The translations under genes were made by a program, and so were the position numbers. The notes under the pieces were generated by a model. It did no database searches. It saw only the letters and a list, made by a program, of their open reading frames with translations, and was not told where the DNA came from. Shown piece by piece: positions 44,994 through 54,819 of a stretch of DNA of 64,000 nucleotides. Source of the DNA: Tranquillimonas sp964472855 (GTDB lineage Bacteria > Pseudomonadota > Alphaproteobacteria > Rhodobacterales > Rhodobacteraceae); NCBI GenBank assembly GCA_964472855.1, contig CAYYMJ010000002.1, positions 60,908 through 124,907 of the forward strand. The letters run 5' to 3'. Positions within the stretch are counted from its first letter, which is position 1, and every line of letters starts with the position of its first letter.

Positions 44994-45752
44994 ATGTTCG
45001 GAATAGAAATCATCGACGCGAGCCTGTTGCCGGCCATGCTGGTTGCGCTGATCGCGGGGCTGTTGTCCTTCATCAGCCCCTGTGTCCTGCCCATCGTGCC
45101 GCCCTATCTGGCCTATATGGGCGGCGTGTCGATGAGTGAGCTTGACGGCGCCGACAGTCCTGCGGCGCGCCGGCGGGTTCTGGGGTCGGCGGCGTTTTTC
45201 GTGCTTGGCCTGTCGACGGTGTTCCTGTTTCTGGGTTTCACGGCGTCCGTCTTCGGGGCGTTTTTTCTGCAGAACCAGGACTGGTTCGTCATTGCGGCCG
45301 GTTTGGTGGTGATGGTGTTCGGGGCGCATTTCGTGGGCGTTTACCGCATCGGCTTCATGGACCGCGAATTGCGCATGGACGCTGGCCAGCGCGGCGGTTC
45401 GGCCTTTGGGGCCTATGTTCTTGGGTTGGCCTTTGCCTTTGGCTGGACGCCTTGCATCGGGCCGCAGTTGGGGGCGATCCTGTCGATTGCCGCGTCCGAG
45501 GCCAACGTGGCCCGCGGAACCTTGCTGTTGGCGGTTTACGCGGCCGGGCTTGGCATTCCCTTCCTGCTGGTTGCGGCTTACTTCCCACGGCTGAAGGGGG
45601 TCATGAACTGGATGAAGCGCCACATGGACCGGATCGAAAAGGTCATGGGGCTGCTTTTGTGGACCGTGGGTCTGATGATGCTGACCGGCCAGTTCACCGC
45701 CCTGTCCTGGTGGCTGCTGCAAACCTTTCCCGGGCTGGCCGCGCTGGGATAA
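44994..45752 (+). CDS. ccdA: CcdA-like cytochrome c biogenesis/thiol-reducing protein
   Basis: A 252-aa inner-membrane protein with six transmembrane segments, of the DsbD-beta/CcdA family. The two membrane cysteines that pass electrons from thioredoxin to periplasmic acceptors are Cys30 in SFISPCVLPIVPPYLAYMGG and Cys154 in FGWTPCIGPQLGAIL. It serves heme ligation to c-type cytochromes and periplasmic disulfide reduction. It is about 60 nt from the next gene and co-directional, but that gene is unrelated in function. Confidence 0.93.
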   Translation: MFGIEIIDASLLPAMLVALIAGLLSFISPCVLPIVPPYLAYMGGVSMSELDGADSPAARRRVLGSAAFFVLGLSTVFLFLGFTASVFGAFFLQNQDWFVIAAGLVVMVFGAHFVGVYRIGFMDRELRMDAGQRGGSAFGAYVLGLAFAFGWTPCIGPQLGAILSIAASEANVARGTLLLAVYAAGLGIPFLLVAAYFPRLKGVMNWMKRHMDRIEKVMGLLLWTVGLMMLTGQFTALSWWLLQTFPGLAALG

Positions 45753-45812
45753 TCGGCCTATTTCTGCCAGATTCCCGTGCTAAACCTGAACAATCAGGCA
45801 GGTGGTGCGGCG

Positions 45813-47015
45813 ATGGCGGCGGCGACGGTCACGAAACGGCAGATCTTTTACATCCCGGGTTTCGACCCGCATCCGCCGCGTCGCTATCGCGAGCTTTACC
45901 GGACAGAGAGCGCGCGTCAGGCCGCGATTTCCGGTTTCGAGATTGCCATGAAACCGCGCAAGGGCGAACGGTTCGGCTGGCAGGTCGACGCATGTATCGA
46001 CGGCGGCGCGACGACAAGCGAGATCGAGGTTCTGGTCTGGTCCGACATCGTGCGCCGGTCGATGGGCACCGCGATTGGCGCCACCTATTGGCAACTGGTG
46101 CACACGGCCTGGATCTATATGGCGACCGGCACGCTTTGGCGGCTGATGCGGCTGCGCAAGGGGCCGATCATTGCCGCGCTTTACCCGGTGGCGATGTTGC
46201 TGGCGCAGTTGCTGGTGGCGCTGGCGGCGGGGCTGGGGCTGTCATGGTTGGCGGCCATCTGGGTGCCGCTGGCCCTGGCGGTGGTGCCGGGGGTGGTGCT
46301 GGCGTGGCTGCTGCTGCGCTGGTTCCGGGCCCGCGACAACCGGCTTTTTGCCTATTACCTGATGCATGACTATTACCATTCGGCCCGCCACCGTGGCGCC
46401 ACGCCGCCCGACATGCGGGCGCGGCTGGCCGTGTTCGAAGAGGCGATTGCCGGGGCGCTGACAGGCGATGCCGACGAGGTTCTGGTGGTGGGGCATTCGT
46501 CGGGTGCGCATCTGGCGGTGAGTATCCTGGCCAACCTGATCCGGCAGGGGCGGGTCCCGAAAGCGGGGCCGCGATTGTCGTTCCTGTCGCTGGGGCAGGT
46601 GATCCCGATGGTCAGTTTTCTGCCCCGCGCCGACAGTCTGCGCGCCGACCTGCACTATCTTTCGCAGCGCGACGAGCTGACGTGGGTCGACATTACCGCG
46701 CCTGGCGACGGTTGTGCCTTTGCCTTGTGCGACCCGGTCGGGGTTTCCGGGGTGTCGCCGGCTAACCAGAGGTGGCCGCTGGTGCTGTCGGCCGCCTTCA
46801 CCCAAACCCTGTCGCCCGAGACCTGGAAGGCCCTGCGCTGGCGGTTCTTTCGCCTGCATTTCCAGTATCTCTGCGCCTTCGACCGGCCCGGAGATTATGA
46901 CTATTTCCGCATCACTGCCGGGCCGCAAACCCTGGCCCAGCGGTTTGACGGACGCAAACCATCGGACAGCCGCATCGTCGACCCGGTTTCGCGCTATACC
47001 TCGATGGCCGCATGA
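45813..47015 (+). CDS. Membrane-associated alpha/beta hydrolase-like protein
   Basis: A 400-aa protein not recognised as a named family. The N-terminus has RQIFYIPGFDPHPPRRYREL, an opening strand like that of lipases and esterases. Two hydrophobic helices lie at about residues 115-170. After them comes an elbow GHSSGAHLAVSILANLI with nucleophile Ser229, and WVDITAPGDGCAFAL farther on. The fold suggests a membrane-bound esterase or lipase. It is translationally coupled (ATGA) to the P450 gene, so the two probably act in one pathway on a lipid-like substrate. A GTG at 45777 is an alternative start. Confidence 0.65.
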   Translation: MAAATVTKRQIFYIPGFDPHPPRRYRELYRTESARQAAISGFEIAMKPRKGERFGWQVDACIDGGATTSEIEVLVWSDIVRRSMGTAIGATYWQLVHTAWIYMATGTLWRLMRLRKGPIIAALYPVAMLLAQLLVALAAGLGLSWLAAIWVPLALAVVPGVVLAWLLLRWFRARDNRLFAYYLMHDYYHSARHRGATPPDMRARLAVFEEAIAGALTGDADEVLVVGHSSGAHLAVSILANLIRQGRVPKAGPRLSFLSLGQVIPMVSFLPRADSLRADLHYLSQRDELTWVDITAPGDGCAFALCDPVGVSGVSPANQRWPLVLSAAFTQTLSPETWKALRWRFFRLHFQYLCAFDRPGDYDYFRITAGPQTLAQRFDGRKPSDSRIVDPVSRYTSMAA

Positions 47016-48397
47016 CACCGCCCAAGCCGGCGCCCCGGCCTGACAAGGTGTCGCTGTGGCGCTATGTGAAGCTGTTTCGCGACGACATCCTGTCGGCGCA
47101 GCCGGCGCGGCTGTACCGGGCGTGGATGGCCGAGTTTCGCACGCCGTTTTTCCGGTCGTATCTGGTCAACGATCCCAAGCTGGTGCGCGAGGTTCTGAAG
47201 GCGCGCCCGCTGGATTTTCCGAAATCGAGCCGCATCAGCGAAGGGTTGCGGCCGCTGTTGGGCAATTCGGTGTTCCTGACCAACGGCGCCGACTGGCAGC
47301 GCCAGCGTCGCATCATCGACCCGGCGTTCGAGGGCGGGCGGCTGCGCGAAACCTTTCCGGCGATGCTGGATGCGGCCCGTGCGGCGGCGGCGCGGCTGAC
47401 CCCCGGTGAGACCGAGATCGAGGCCGAGGCCAGCCATGTCGCCGCCGATGTCATCTTTCGCACGCTGTTTTCCATACCCATCGGCAGCGACACCGCGCAG
47501 GCGGTGTTTCGTGCCTTTCGCGCCTATCAGCGCGAACAGCCAATTCTGAACATCGCCGCGTTCCTGCCCTTGCCGCGTTGGGTGCCGCGCGGTTTTTCGG
47601 CCCGGACCCGGGACAGCGCGCGCAAGATCCGCGGCCTTATCGAAGACATGACCCGCGCCCGGCAGACCCAGATCGCGGCCGGGGCCGCCCCGGACGATCT
47701 GGCCACCAAGATCATGACCACTGCCGATCCGATGACCGGGCAGCGGTTTGAAACCGGCGAAATGGTGGATCAGGTGGCGATCTTTTTCCTGGCCGGGCAC
47801 GAAACATCGGCCTCGGCCATTGGCTGGGCGCTTTACCTGCTGGCGACCCATCCGCAGGCGCAGGACCGCGTGGCCACTGAGGCGCAAGAGTTCATGGCGG
47901 CGCCCGCGTTTTCGGGCCTGTCGCGCCTGCGCTTCACGCGCGACGTGTTTCGCGAGGCGCTGCGTCTTTATCCCCCGGTGCCGATGATGGTGCGCCAGAC
48001 CACCGGGTCCGAGCGGTTTCGCGACCGCGACATTCCGCGGGCGGCCCAGATCGTGCTGAGCCCGTGGCATCTGCATCGCCACACCCGTTTGTGGGACAAT
48101 CCCGACGGGTTTGACCCCGACCGTTACGCCACCGACAACGGGCGCGAGTGTTTGCGCCACGCCTATATTCCCTTTTCGGCCGGGGCGCGGGTGTGCACGG
48201 GCGCGGGCTTTGCCATGGCCGAAGGGGTGTTGATGCTGGCGGCCCTGACGGCCAGTTGGCGGTTTGCCCCGGTGGCCGGAAAGGTGCCGGTGCCCGAGGC
48301 GCATCTGACGGTGCGGTCGAAAAATGGCATCTGGCTGTCGCTGGCCCGGCGCGAAGGTGATGGGCCGGCGGGTGACGGGGTTGCGCGCTCACCCTGA
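47012..48397 (+). CDS. Cytochrome P450
   Basis: A 461-aa heme mono-oxygenase. The I-helix AGHETSASAIGW, the K-helix EALRLYPPVPM and the heme-binding FSAGARVCTGAG (axial thiolate Cys395) are all present, with the PERF-like FDPDRY before the heme loop. There is no N-terminal membrane anchor, so it is a soluble bacterial type that needs ferredoxin and ferredoxin reductase encoded elsewhere. The substrate is unknown. It is coupled to the alpha/beta hydrolase upstream, and converges on the RHH gene. Confidence 0.93.
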   Translation: MTPPKPAPRPDKVSLWRYVKLFRDDILSAQPARLYRAWMAEFRTPFFRSYLVNDPKLVREVLKARPLDFPKSSRISEGLRPLLGNSVFLTNGADWQRQRRIIDPAFEGGRLRETFPAMLDAARAAAARLTPGETEIEAEASHVAADVIFRTLFSIPIGSDTAQAVFRAFRAYQREQPILNIAAFLPLPRWVPRGFSARTRDSARKIRGLIEDMTRARQTQIAAGAAPDDLATKIMTTADPMTGQRFETGEMVDQVAIFFLAGHETSASAIGWALYLLATHPQAQDRVATEAQEFMAAPAFSGLSRLRFTRDVFREALRLYPPVPMMVRQTTGSERFRDRDIPRAAQIVLSPWHLHRHTRLWDNPDGFDPDRYATDNGRECLRHAYIPFSAGARVCTGAGFAMAEGVLMLAALTASWRFAPVAGKVPVPEAHLTVRSKNGIWLSLARREGDGPAGDGVARSP

Positions 48398-48405
48398 TCC
48401 GGGAT

Positions 48406-48419
48406 TGACGCGAAACGCT
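48406..48419 (-). repeat. 3'-end motif, class I, RHH gene copy
   Basis: The minus strand reads AGCGTTTCGCGTCA, the exact consensus, directly after the TGA of the RHH gene. Confidence 0.7.
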
Positions 48420-48635
48420 TCAGCGATCGCGGAAATGCCTCAGAACATGCACGCGGATGGCTGACGCGAGGCCGACATCGCCGCGCGCCTCGTCGATTTC
48501 CGAGGCCAGCGCGTTGATCGGCAGCCCCCGGGCCCGGGCGATATCGCGAAAGGCGGTCCAGAATTCGGGTTCCAGCGACACGCTGGTGCGGTGCCCTTTC
48601 AGGGTGAGCGAGCGTTTGACGGGGCGCGCGGTCAT
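48420..48635 (-). CDS. Ribbon-helix-helix domain protein (RHH_4)
   Basis: A 71-aa protein. SLTLKGHRTSVSLEPEFW gives the beta strand and first helix, and LPINALASEIDEARGDVGLA the second, matching RHH_4-type proteins found beside fumC in Rhodobacterales. It could bind DNA as a dimer. Its ATG overlaps the TGA of the DUF4169 gene (ATGA), so fumC, DUF4169 and this gene form one coupled unit. Its target is unknown; autoregulation of the operon is one possibility. Confidence 0.82.
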   Translation of the reverse strand: MTARPVKRSLTLKGHRTSVSLEPEFWTAFRDIARARGLPINALASEIDEARGDVGLASAIRVHVLRHFRDR

Positions 48636-48804
48636 TCCTGGCGTTTCTTGCCGTCCAGTTTGGCGGCGTCGCGGGCCGCATTGGCCTTGGCGGTCTGGCG
48701 CTGTGCCTTGGTCAGCCCGAAGCGGACCGCGTTTTCGTCGGCCTGGGCCCGTGCCTGCGTGCGGGCACGGGCCTTGCGGGCCTTGTTCAGGTTGACCGGC
48801 CGGC

Positions 48805-48808
<4 letters not shown>
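48632..48808 (-). CDS. DUF4169 family protein
   Basis: A 58-aa basic protein starting at a GTG that overlaps the fumC stop (GTGA). The N-terminus MSRPVNLNKARKARARTQAR, then NAVRFGLTKAQRQTAKA and the end LDGKKRQE, match DUF4169. The gene is too short for many gene finders, but both overlaps and the family match support it. Its composition (Lys, Arg, Ala, Gln) suggests nucleic-acid or ribosome contact; that is only inference. Confidence 0.85.
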
Positions 48809-50196
<1,388 letters not shown>

Positions 50197-50277
50197 GTGA
50201 CTGGGTCCTTGTTGGTATCGGACTGTCAGATACCGCGCCGGGCGCCGGGCCTCAATGCCACTGCGCGCTTGGGCGGC

Positions 50278-50736
50278 CTATTTGCGGAACTTGTCCAGGC
50301 TCACGACCTCGGCGTCGGCATGGGCGGGCTCGACCTCGATGCTGGTCTGGTCGCCACTGCCGCTTTCGCCGGCCTCTTCATCGTCCTGGGTTTCAAAGCG
50401 CAGGCCGAATTCGACCGACGGATCGACGAAGGTCTTGATGGCGTCGTAGGGAATATACAGCGGCTCGGGCGCGTTGCCGAAGTTCAGCGTGATGGCGAAA
50501 CCTTCGTTCGTGACGTCGAGATTGTCGAACCAGTGCTGGATTACCACGGTCATTTCACCGGGATAGCGGTCGCTCAGCCAGTCGGCGATTTCCACGTCCG
50601 GATGCCCGGTGTCGAAGGTTATGAAGAAATGATGCGCACCGGGAAGACCGTTGGCCGCAATGTCGGTCAGGACCTCGCGGATCAGCGCGCGCATGGCCCG
50701 GTGCATGAGATTTCCATAGTCGATGCTGCGCGTCAT
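50278..50736 (-). CDS. sspB: ClpXP adaptor SspB (alphaproteobacterial type)
   Basis: A 152-aa protein. The substrate-binding domain has DYGNLMHRAMRALIREVLTD, HHFFITFDTGHPDVEI and PYDAIKTFVDPSVEFGLRF. An acidic linker and the ClpX-docking tail VVSLDKFRK follow. SspB tethers ssrA-tagged proteins to ClpXP. The tmRNA that supplies those tags is encoded about 0.6 kb away on the same strand, which fits a functional link. Confidence 0.93.
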   Translation of the reverse strand: MTRSIDYGNLMHRAMRALIREVLTDIAANGLPGAHHFFITFDTGHPDVEIADWLSDRYPGEMTVVIQHWFDNLDVTNEGFAITLNFGNAPEPLYIPYDAIKTFVDPSVEFGLRFETQDDEEAGESGSGDQTSIEVEPAHADAEVVSLDKFRK

Positions 50737-50840
50737 TCCGGCCCCTCCAAGGCCGGGTCAGCATAATTGATTCCCCCCCGATTGAAAGGCTGGATCGCCA
50801 CAGCCGGCGCCCGCGCGGCGCCGGCCCGATGGTCGGGCGC

Positions 50841-51263
50841 CTAGCCGATTGTGCCGCCGGTCATCAGCGTTTCCATCGTGTTCTCGGGCAGCATGCCGAG
50901 CTGTTCAAAGAAGGGCATGAAGTCGAAATGATTATAGGCCTCCTTGATGCGGCCGTCCTCGATCCGGCACATGACCTGCCCGGTGATGACCCCCAAGCGC
51001 CCGGTGTCTGCCGCCACGCCCTGCAGGCGCACCAGCGACCACAACCAGTCACCGGCCTGGATGCTGTGTTCGATCTTGACCTCGATTTCCTGGATCAGGT
51101 GGCGAAGCGCCGGCACCATGACGTGAAAATCTTCCGGCCCGACCTGCAGCTGCGGAACCAGCCCGCCGGCCCGCGCGTTTGGGTCGAACATCTCGTCGAC
51201 CGCGCCCAGATCGCCCTGGGCCCAGACCCGGTCGAAGAAATCCTGCATGAAGTGATAACCCAT
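50841..51263 (-). CDS. NTF2/SnoaL-like protein
   Basis: A 140-aa protein with the cone-shaped NTF2 fold pattern: an N-terminal helix (MQDFFDRVWAQGDLGAVDEM), then strands through IEVKIEHSIQAGDWLWSLVRL, and the FDFMPFFEQLGM helix at the C-terminus. Relatives include ester cyclases and non-enzymatic binders; residues for catalysis cannot be assigned. About 80 nt separate it from the tmRNA gene, on the same strand and downstream of it. Confidence 0.75.
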   Translation of the reverse strand: MGYHFMQDFFDRVWAQGDLGAVDEMFDPNARAGGLVPQLQVGPEDFHVMVPALRHLIQEIEVKIEHSIQAGDWLWSLVRLQGVAADTGRLGVITGQVMCRIEDGRIKEAYNHFDFMPFFEQLGMLPENTMETLMTGGTIG

Positions 51264-51342
51264 CGCCCGTACCTCCGATTGAACAGGGTCAACATCGCCG
51301 GCAAGGGTTAAGGCGGAATCAATAGCTGGAATTTTAGGGATT

Positions 51343-51660
51343 AAGTGCAGGCTTCTGTTGCCAGGTGCCTGCGAACCCCGCCTTACGCTGCTAGGCGCAA
51401 GGACTTAGGTTTCGGCTTTTCGCACTGCATTACGCAGCGAGAGCGACCGGAGCATGATTGTCGTTGGCAATTATGCATAACGGACCGATAACGGTGGTAC
51501 CTCACCGAGCAAAAGCCACAGCTTTAGACGTCCGTCGATCCTGTTTCGGCCCCGTCATCCCCCCAACGAGGGGTATCTGGTGGAGCCGCCGGGTACCGCC
51601 CCCGGGTCCGATCCGCTTATTACCTGCGCGTTTATCGCCATATCCGGGTTGCCCCGGCAG
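51343..51660 (-). ncRNA. ssrA: tmRNA (ssrA), permuted two-piece form
   Basis: Reading the minus strand, the acceptor piece comes first and ends with a T-arm CCGGG-GGCGGTA-CCCGG, then CGGCTCC ACCA (CCA at 51578-51580). A 15-nt excised loop follows. The coding piece then starts near 51562 with GGGGATGACGGGGCCGAAAC, and its first seven bases pair with the acceptor strand. The tag is at 51430-51468: codons GCC AAC GAC AAT CAT GCT ... GCT GCG TAA encode ANDNHAPVALAA-stop. A GCAGGC/GCCTGC hairpin closes the coding piece near 51347. This order is the circular permutation known for alphaproteobacteria. It rescues stalled ribosomes; SspB and ClpXP degrade the products. The ends are approximate. Confidence 0.92.
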
Positions 51661-51664
51661 GGTG

Positions 51665-51693
51665 AACTTAAGGGCAGTCGCGCCGTCAGGCAA
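51665..51693 (-). promoter_or_regulatory. Possible tmRNA promoter
   Basis: On the minus strand, TTGCCT (51688-51693), a 17-nt spacer and TAAGTT (51665-51670) would start transcription near 51657, where the acceptor piece begins. The match is moderate. The same 51661-51790 region must also hold the promoter of the divergent pseudopilin operon. Confidence 0.35.
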
Positions 51694-51790
51694 GTGGTGG
51701 GCTTCGCCATGATATGTCCGGATTTCCGTCGTGCTGATGGCATGATCGTGGGCGATACCTGCACAGGGCAATCTGGCGGATCGCAAGGCC

Positions 51791-53545
51791 ATGCGAATTT
51801 TCATCAATCGGATCAAGAGCTTCCGGAAAGAGGAAGACGGCTCGATGATTGTGTTCGGGCTGTTCCTGTTCTCGGCGATTCTCATGGTTGGTGGCGTCGG
51901 ACTGACGATAATTGCCCACGAAAAATCCAGATTGCAGTTGCAGAACACCATCGATGCCTCGGTTCTGGCCGCCGCCGACCTGAATCAGACGCTGGATGCC
52001 ACGTCAGTGGTGACCGACTATTTCGACAAGGCCGGGCTGCTGGACAACCTGGTGCGGGTCGAGGTGACCGAAGGCGTGAACTCGCGCGAGGTTCTGGCCG
52101 AGGCCGAGATGAGCGTGCTGACCTATTGGCTGGGCGCCGTGGGCGAAAGCGCCTGGACGGTCAATTCCATCGGCGCCGCGCGCGAGGATATCTCGGACAT
52201 CGAAATCTCGATGGTGCTGGACACGTCCGGGTCCATGGGCAGCTATGGGCGCCTTGACGCCCTGAAGACGGCGGCCAAGGACTTTGTCGACGACGTGCTG
52301 CTGGTCAGCACTGGCGGCACCAACTCGGGCGATGTGTCGGTCAGCATCATTCCCTATTCGACGCAGGTGTCGATGCCCCAGACGGTGCTGGACCAGATGA
52401 CGCTGGACCATCGGCACAGCTATTCGGGCTGTGTCGATTTCGAGGCCAATGACTTCGACACCACCGCCCTGCCCATCACGGCCCGGGCCCAGACGGCGCA
52501 TTTCGACGTCATGTCCAGCGGTATCACGCCATCGCGCTGGACCTGCGCCGACGACGCCCAGTATGAATCGCTGCTGTTCAGTCAAAGCGTCACCGATCTT
52601 CATTCAGCGATCGACGGGCTGACGGCTTACGAGAACACCTCGATCGACCTTGGTGTCAAATGGGGCGCGGCGATGCTTGACCCCGACTCGAACACCATCG
52701 TCGACGCCCTGATCACCGCCGGCGACGTCAGTGCCGATTTCACCGGGCGCCCTTATGAATTCAACGACCGCACAAAGATGAAGGTGATGGTGGTGATGAC
52801 CGATGGGGCCAACACCACCCAATACATGATGGATGACGCCTATGCCTCGGGCGACAGCGACGTCTGGCGATATGGCGACAACTGGACCGTGCATGTGCCG
52901 GGTGCCAGCCTGCTGACGCGGCTGGACGGAGACTTGCTGGACAATCTCGACGCGGTGGTGCCGACCTCGTCGGGCTATTGGGGCGGCTACTGGTGGGGCG
53001 GCTGGAACCAGGGCGGCGGCAGCACCTGCTGGTGGCTGTGGTGGTGCTGGGACGACGACAGCAACGACGATTCCGGTGGTTCAGGCGGCACGCCCGCCGA
53101 TGGCACCACCGCCGCCGACCCGCTGCCCGAAGACTATTTCCTGGCCTATGACCGCACGTGGCTGACCGCGCCTTTCGGCGACCCCGATGCCGTGCTGCAG
53201 GACTGGCAGGATGTCTGGGCCAATTTCACGGTGGCCAAGCAGGCTGAAGACCTGCGATACGAGCAGTTCTATGATTATGCCACCTACGACCAGTGGTATT
53301 ACGATGTCTGGTCCAGCGTGGACGCGACCGAGAAAGACAGCCGGCTGGACGCCATCTGCACCGCGGCCAAGGATGCCGGCATCATCGTCTTCACCATGGG
53401 ATTCGAGATCACCAGCAGCAACGCCGCCAAGATGGAAAGCTGCGCGTCGTCGGCCAACCACTATTTCGACGTCGACAACAGCAGCATCGACCTGGCCTTT
53501 GCGGCGATTGCCAACGCCATCAACCAGCTGAGGCTGGTGCAATGA
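51791..53545 (+). CDS. Tad/Flp pilus-type protein with vWA domain (TadG-like)
   Basis: A 584-aa protein. The N-terminal pseudopilin-like segment (EEDGSMIVFGLFLFSAILMV, a conserved Glu just before the hydrophobic helix) resembles TadE/TadG. A vWA domain with the MIDAS DTSGSMG (Asp144, Ser146, Ser148) runs to the C-terminus. At about residues 396-420 is an unusual Trp-rich patch with nine Trp, followed by an acidic/Gly-rich spacer. TadG-like proteins help assemble Flp pili at the cell surface. No tad motor genes are nearby. The stop overlaps the next gene by 4 nt. Confidence 0.85.
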   Translation: MRIFINRIKSFRKEEDGSMIVFGLFLFSAILMVGGVGLTIIAHEKSRLQLQNTIDASVLAAADLNQTLDATSVVTDYFDKAGLLDNLVRVEVTEGVNSREVLAEAEMSVLTYWLGAVGESAWTVNSIGAAREDISDIEISMVLDTSGSMGSYGRLDALKTAAKDFVDDVLLVSTGGTNSGDVSVSIIPYSTQVSMPQTVLDQMTLDHRHSYSGCVDFEANDFDTTALPITARAQTAHFDVMSSGITPSRWTCADDAQYESLLFSQSVTDLHSAIDGLTAYENTSIDLGVKWGAAMLDPDSNTIVDALITAGDVSADFTGRPYEFNDRTKMKVMVVMTDGANTTQYMMDDAYASGDSDVWRYGDNWTVHVPGASLLTRLDGDLLDNLDAVVPTSSGYWGGYWWGGWNQGGGSTCWWLWWCWDDDSNDDSGGSGGTPADGTTAADPLPEDYFLAYDRTWLTAPFGDPDAVLQDWQDVWANFTVAKQAEDLRYEQFYDYATYDQWYYDVWSSVDATEKDSRLDAICTAAKDAGIIVFTMGFEITSSNAAKMESCASSANHYFDVDNSSIDLAFAAIANAINQLRLVQ

Positions 53546-54063
53546 TGGGCTGGCTGCGCAGGTTCCTGCGGCGCGAGGACGGAACAAGCTCGGTCGAATT
53601 CGCGCTGACATTTCCCTTCGTGTTCTATTTCTTCGGTCTGGGGACCGAGACCGCGATCTATCAGATGCAGCAGGTCATGTTCGAACGCGGCGTTGACATC
53701 GTCGTGCGCGATCTGCGGCTGGGCGACACGACGCTTTATGATCCCGACACCCTGATACAGGCGGTGTGCGACAACGCGCTTGTGGTCAGCGGATGCGTCG
53801 ACGACCTGAACCTCGAAATGGAGACGGTCAATGTCACCACCTATCGCGGCCCGGATTCGTCGATCGGCTGCGTGGACCGCACTGAAACCGCCCGTCCGCT
53901 GATCAGCATGACGCCGGGTGCGGGCGACAGCGTGATGATCATGCGGTTCTGCCTGCTGATCGACCCGCTTTTCCCCAACTGGGGGCTGGGGATGGTTTTG
54001 CCGCAGGTCGCCGGGGGCGGGGTGCCGCTGTATGCCCAGACCTTTTACGTGAACGAGCCCTGA
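53542..54063 (+). CDS. TadE-like pseudopilin
   Basis: A 173-aa protein. The basic start MMGWLRRFLRREDGTSSVEFALTFPFVFYFF is the TadE hallmark: a polar prepeptide, Glu near the start of a single transmembrane helix, and a long periplasmic tail. The tail includes a CDNALVVSGC pair that may form a disulfide. It is coupled to the TadG-like gene before it and 1 nt before the next TadE-like gene. It probably forms a minor pilin complex. Confidence 0.83.
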   Translation: MMGWLRRFLRREDGTSSVEFALTFPFVFYFFGLGTETAIYQMQQVMFERGVDIVVRDLRLGDTTLYDPDTLIQAVCDNALVVSGCVDDLNLEMETVNVTTYRGPDSSIGCVDRTETARPLISMTPGAGDSVMIMRFCLLIDPLFPNWGLGMVLPQVAGGGVPLYAQTFYVNEP

Positions 54064-54064
54064 G

Positions 54065-54625
54065 ATGTTGCGTCTTGCCCGCTTTCTGACCCATCGCCTG
54101 CGCGGATTCTGTCGCGACGACGCCGGGACCTATGTTGTTGAAAGCCTGATCATCCTGCCGGCGCTGATCTGGGCGGTGATGGCGCTGATCACCTTTTTCG
54201 ATGCCTATCGCATGCAAACCCTGAACCTGCGTGCGACCTATGTGATCGGCGACGCCATTTCGCGCATGTGGGACCCGGTCAGCGATGCCTATTTCGAAGG
54301 TCTCGAAGCGCTGCACGCCCTGCAGGTAGCCTTTGCCTATGACACAGACCTCAGGGTGTCGGTGGTGCAATGGTCGACCGACAACGATGTGTATATCCTG
54401 CGCTGGACCCAATCGTCGGACACGGCAAAGCTTCCGCTGCTGACTCAGGCCGACATGCTGACCATGACCGGGGTCATCCCGACGCTGGCCGACGGCGATT
54501 CGATGATTCTGGTGGAAACCGTCATGGCCTATACGCCGCCCTTCTCGGTCGGGTTGCCGGCGATGGATTTCGACAATTACATCTTCGTGTCACCGCGCTA
54601 TGTCGCGCAGGTCGTGCACGAATAG
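54065..54625 (+). CDS. TadE-like pseudopilin (second)
   Basis: A 186-aa protein. GFCRDDAGTYVVESLIILPALIW is a TadE-type prepeptide-helix junction with the conserved Glu; a periplasmic tail rich in Asp, Thr and Tyr follows. It starts 1 nt after the previous stop. The last 7 codons sit in a 21-nt sequence that is repeated 9 nt further on, probably a small tandem duplication. With the two previous genes it makes a three-gene Tad minor-pilin set. Confidence 0.82.
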   Translation: MLRLARFLTHRLRGFCRDDAGTYVVESLIILPALIWAVMALITFFDAYRMQTLNLRATYVIGDAISRMWDPVSDAYFEGLEALHALQVAFAYDTDLRVSVVQWSTDNDVYILRWTQSSDTAKLPLLTQADMLTMTGVIPTLADGDSMILVETVMAYTPPFSVGLPAMDFDNYIFVSPRYVAQVVHE

Positions 54626-54653
54626 CGTCTTTTCGCGCAGGTCGTGCACGAAT
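54603..54653. repeat. Direct repeat at the gene 3' end
   Basis: TCGCGCAGGTCGTGCACGAAT occurs at 54603-54623 and again at 54633-54653, a 30-nt period. The first copy ends the second TadE gene; the second lies in the spacer. 54654-54819 holds no further gene that I can support. Confidence 0.75.
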
Positions 54654-54819
54654 GGCGCCGGTTGCCCCGGCCGCTCTGGCCGCTTTCCAACCCGCCGCGC
54701 GGACCGCGCCAATCCCGTTGCCGCACGGGCGCCGCAGCCCGGCTGAGGGCGCTGGCGCGGTTGGGATTGACTTTGACGGTTTCCCGAGTTCTGACCACAT
54801 CTGGGAGGATCGAGGCGCA

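Noticed and set aside
51308..51322. TTAA-N7-TCAA, a partial CtrA-like site between the tmRNA gene and the NTF2-like gene.
   Set aside because: One mismatch in an 8-base pattern is weak by chance, and no second site is present.
51453..51479. A short plus-strand peptide frame (ATG...TAA, 8 codons) with GGAG before it.
   Set aside because: It is the complement of the tmRNA tag region, whose minus-strand reading is clearly functional.
54696..54768. An apparent inverted repeat around CCGCGCCAATCCC and GGCGCGGTTGGGATT.
   Set aside because: The blocks are in swapped order, so they do not pair as a simple stem.
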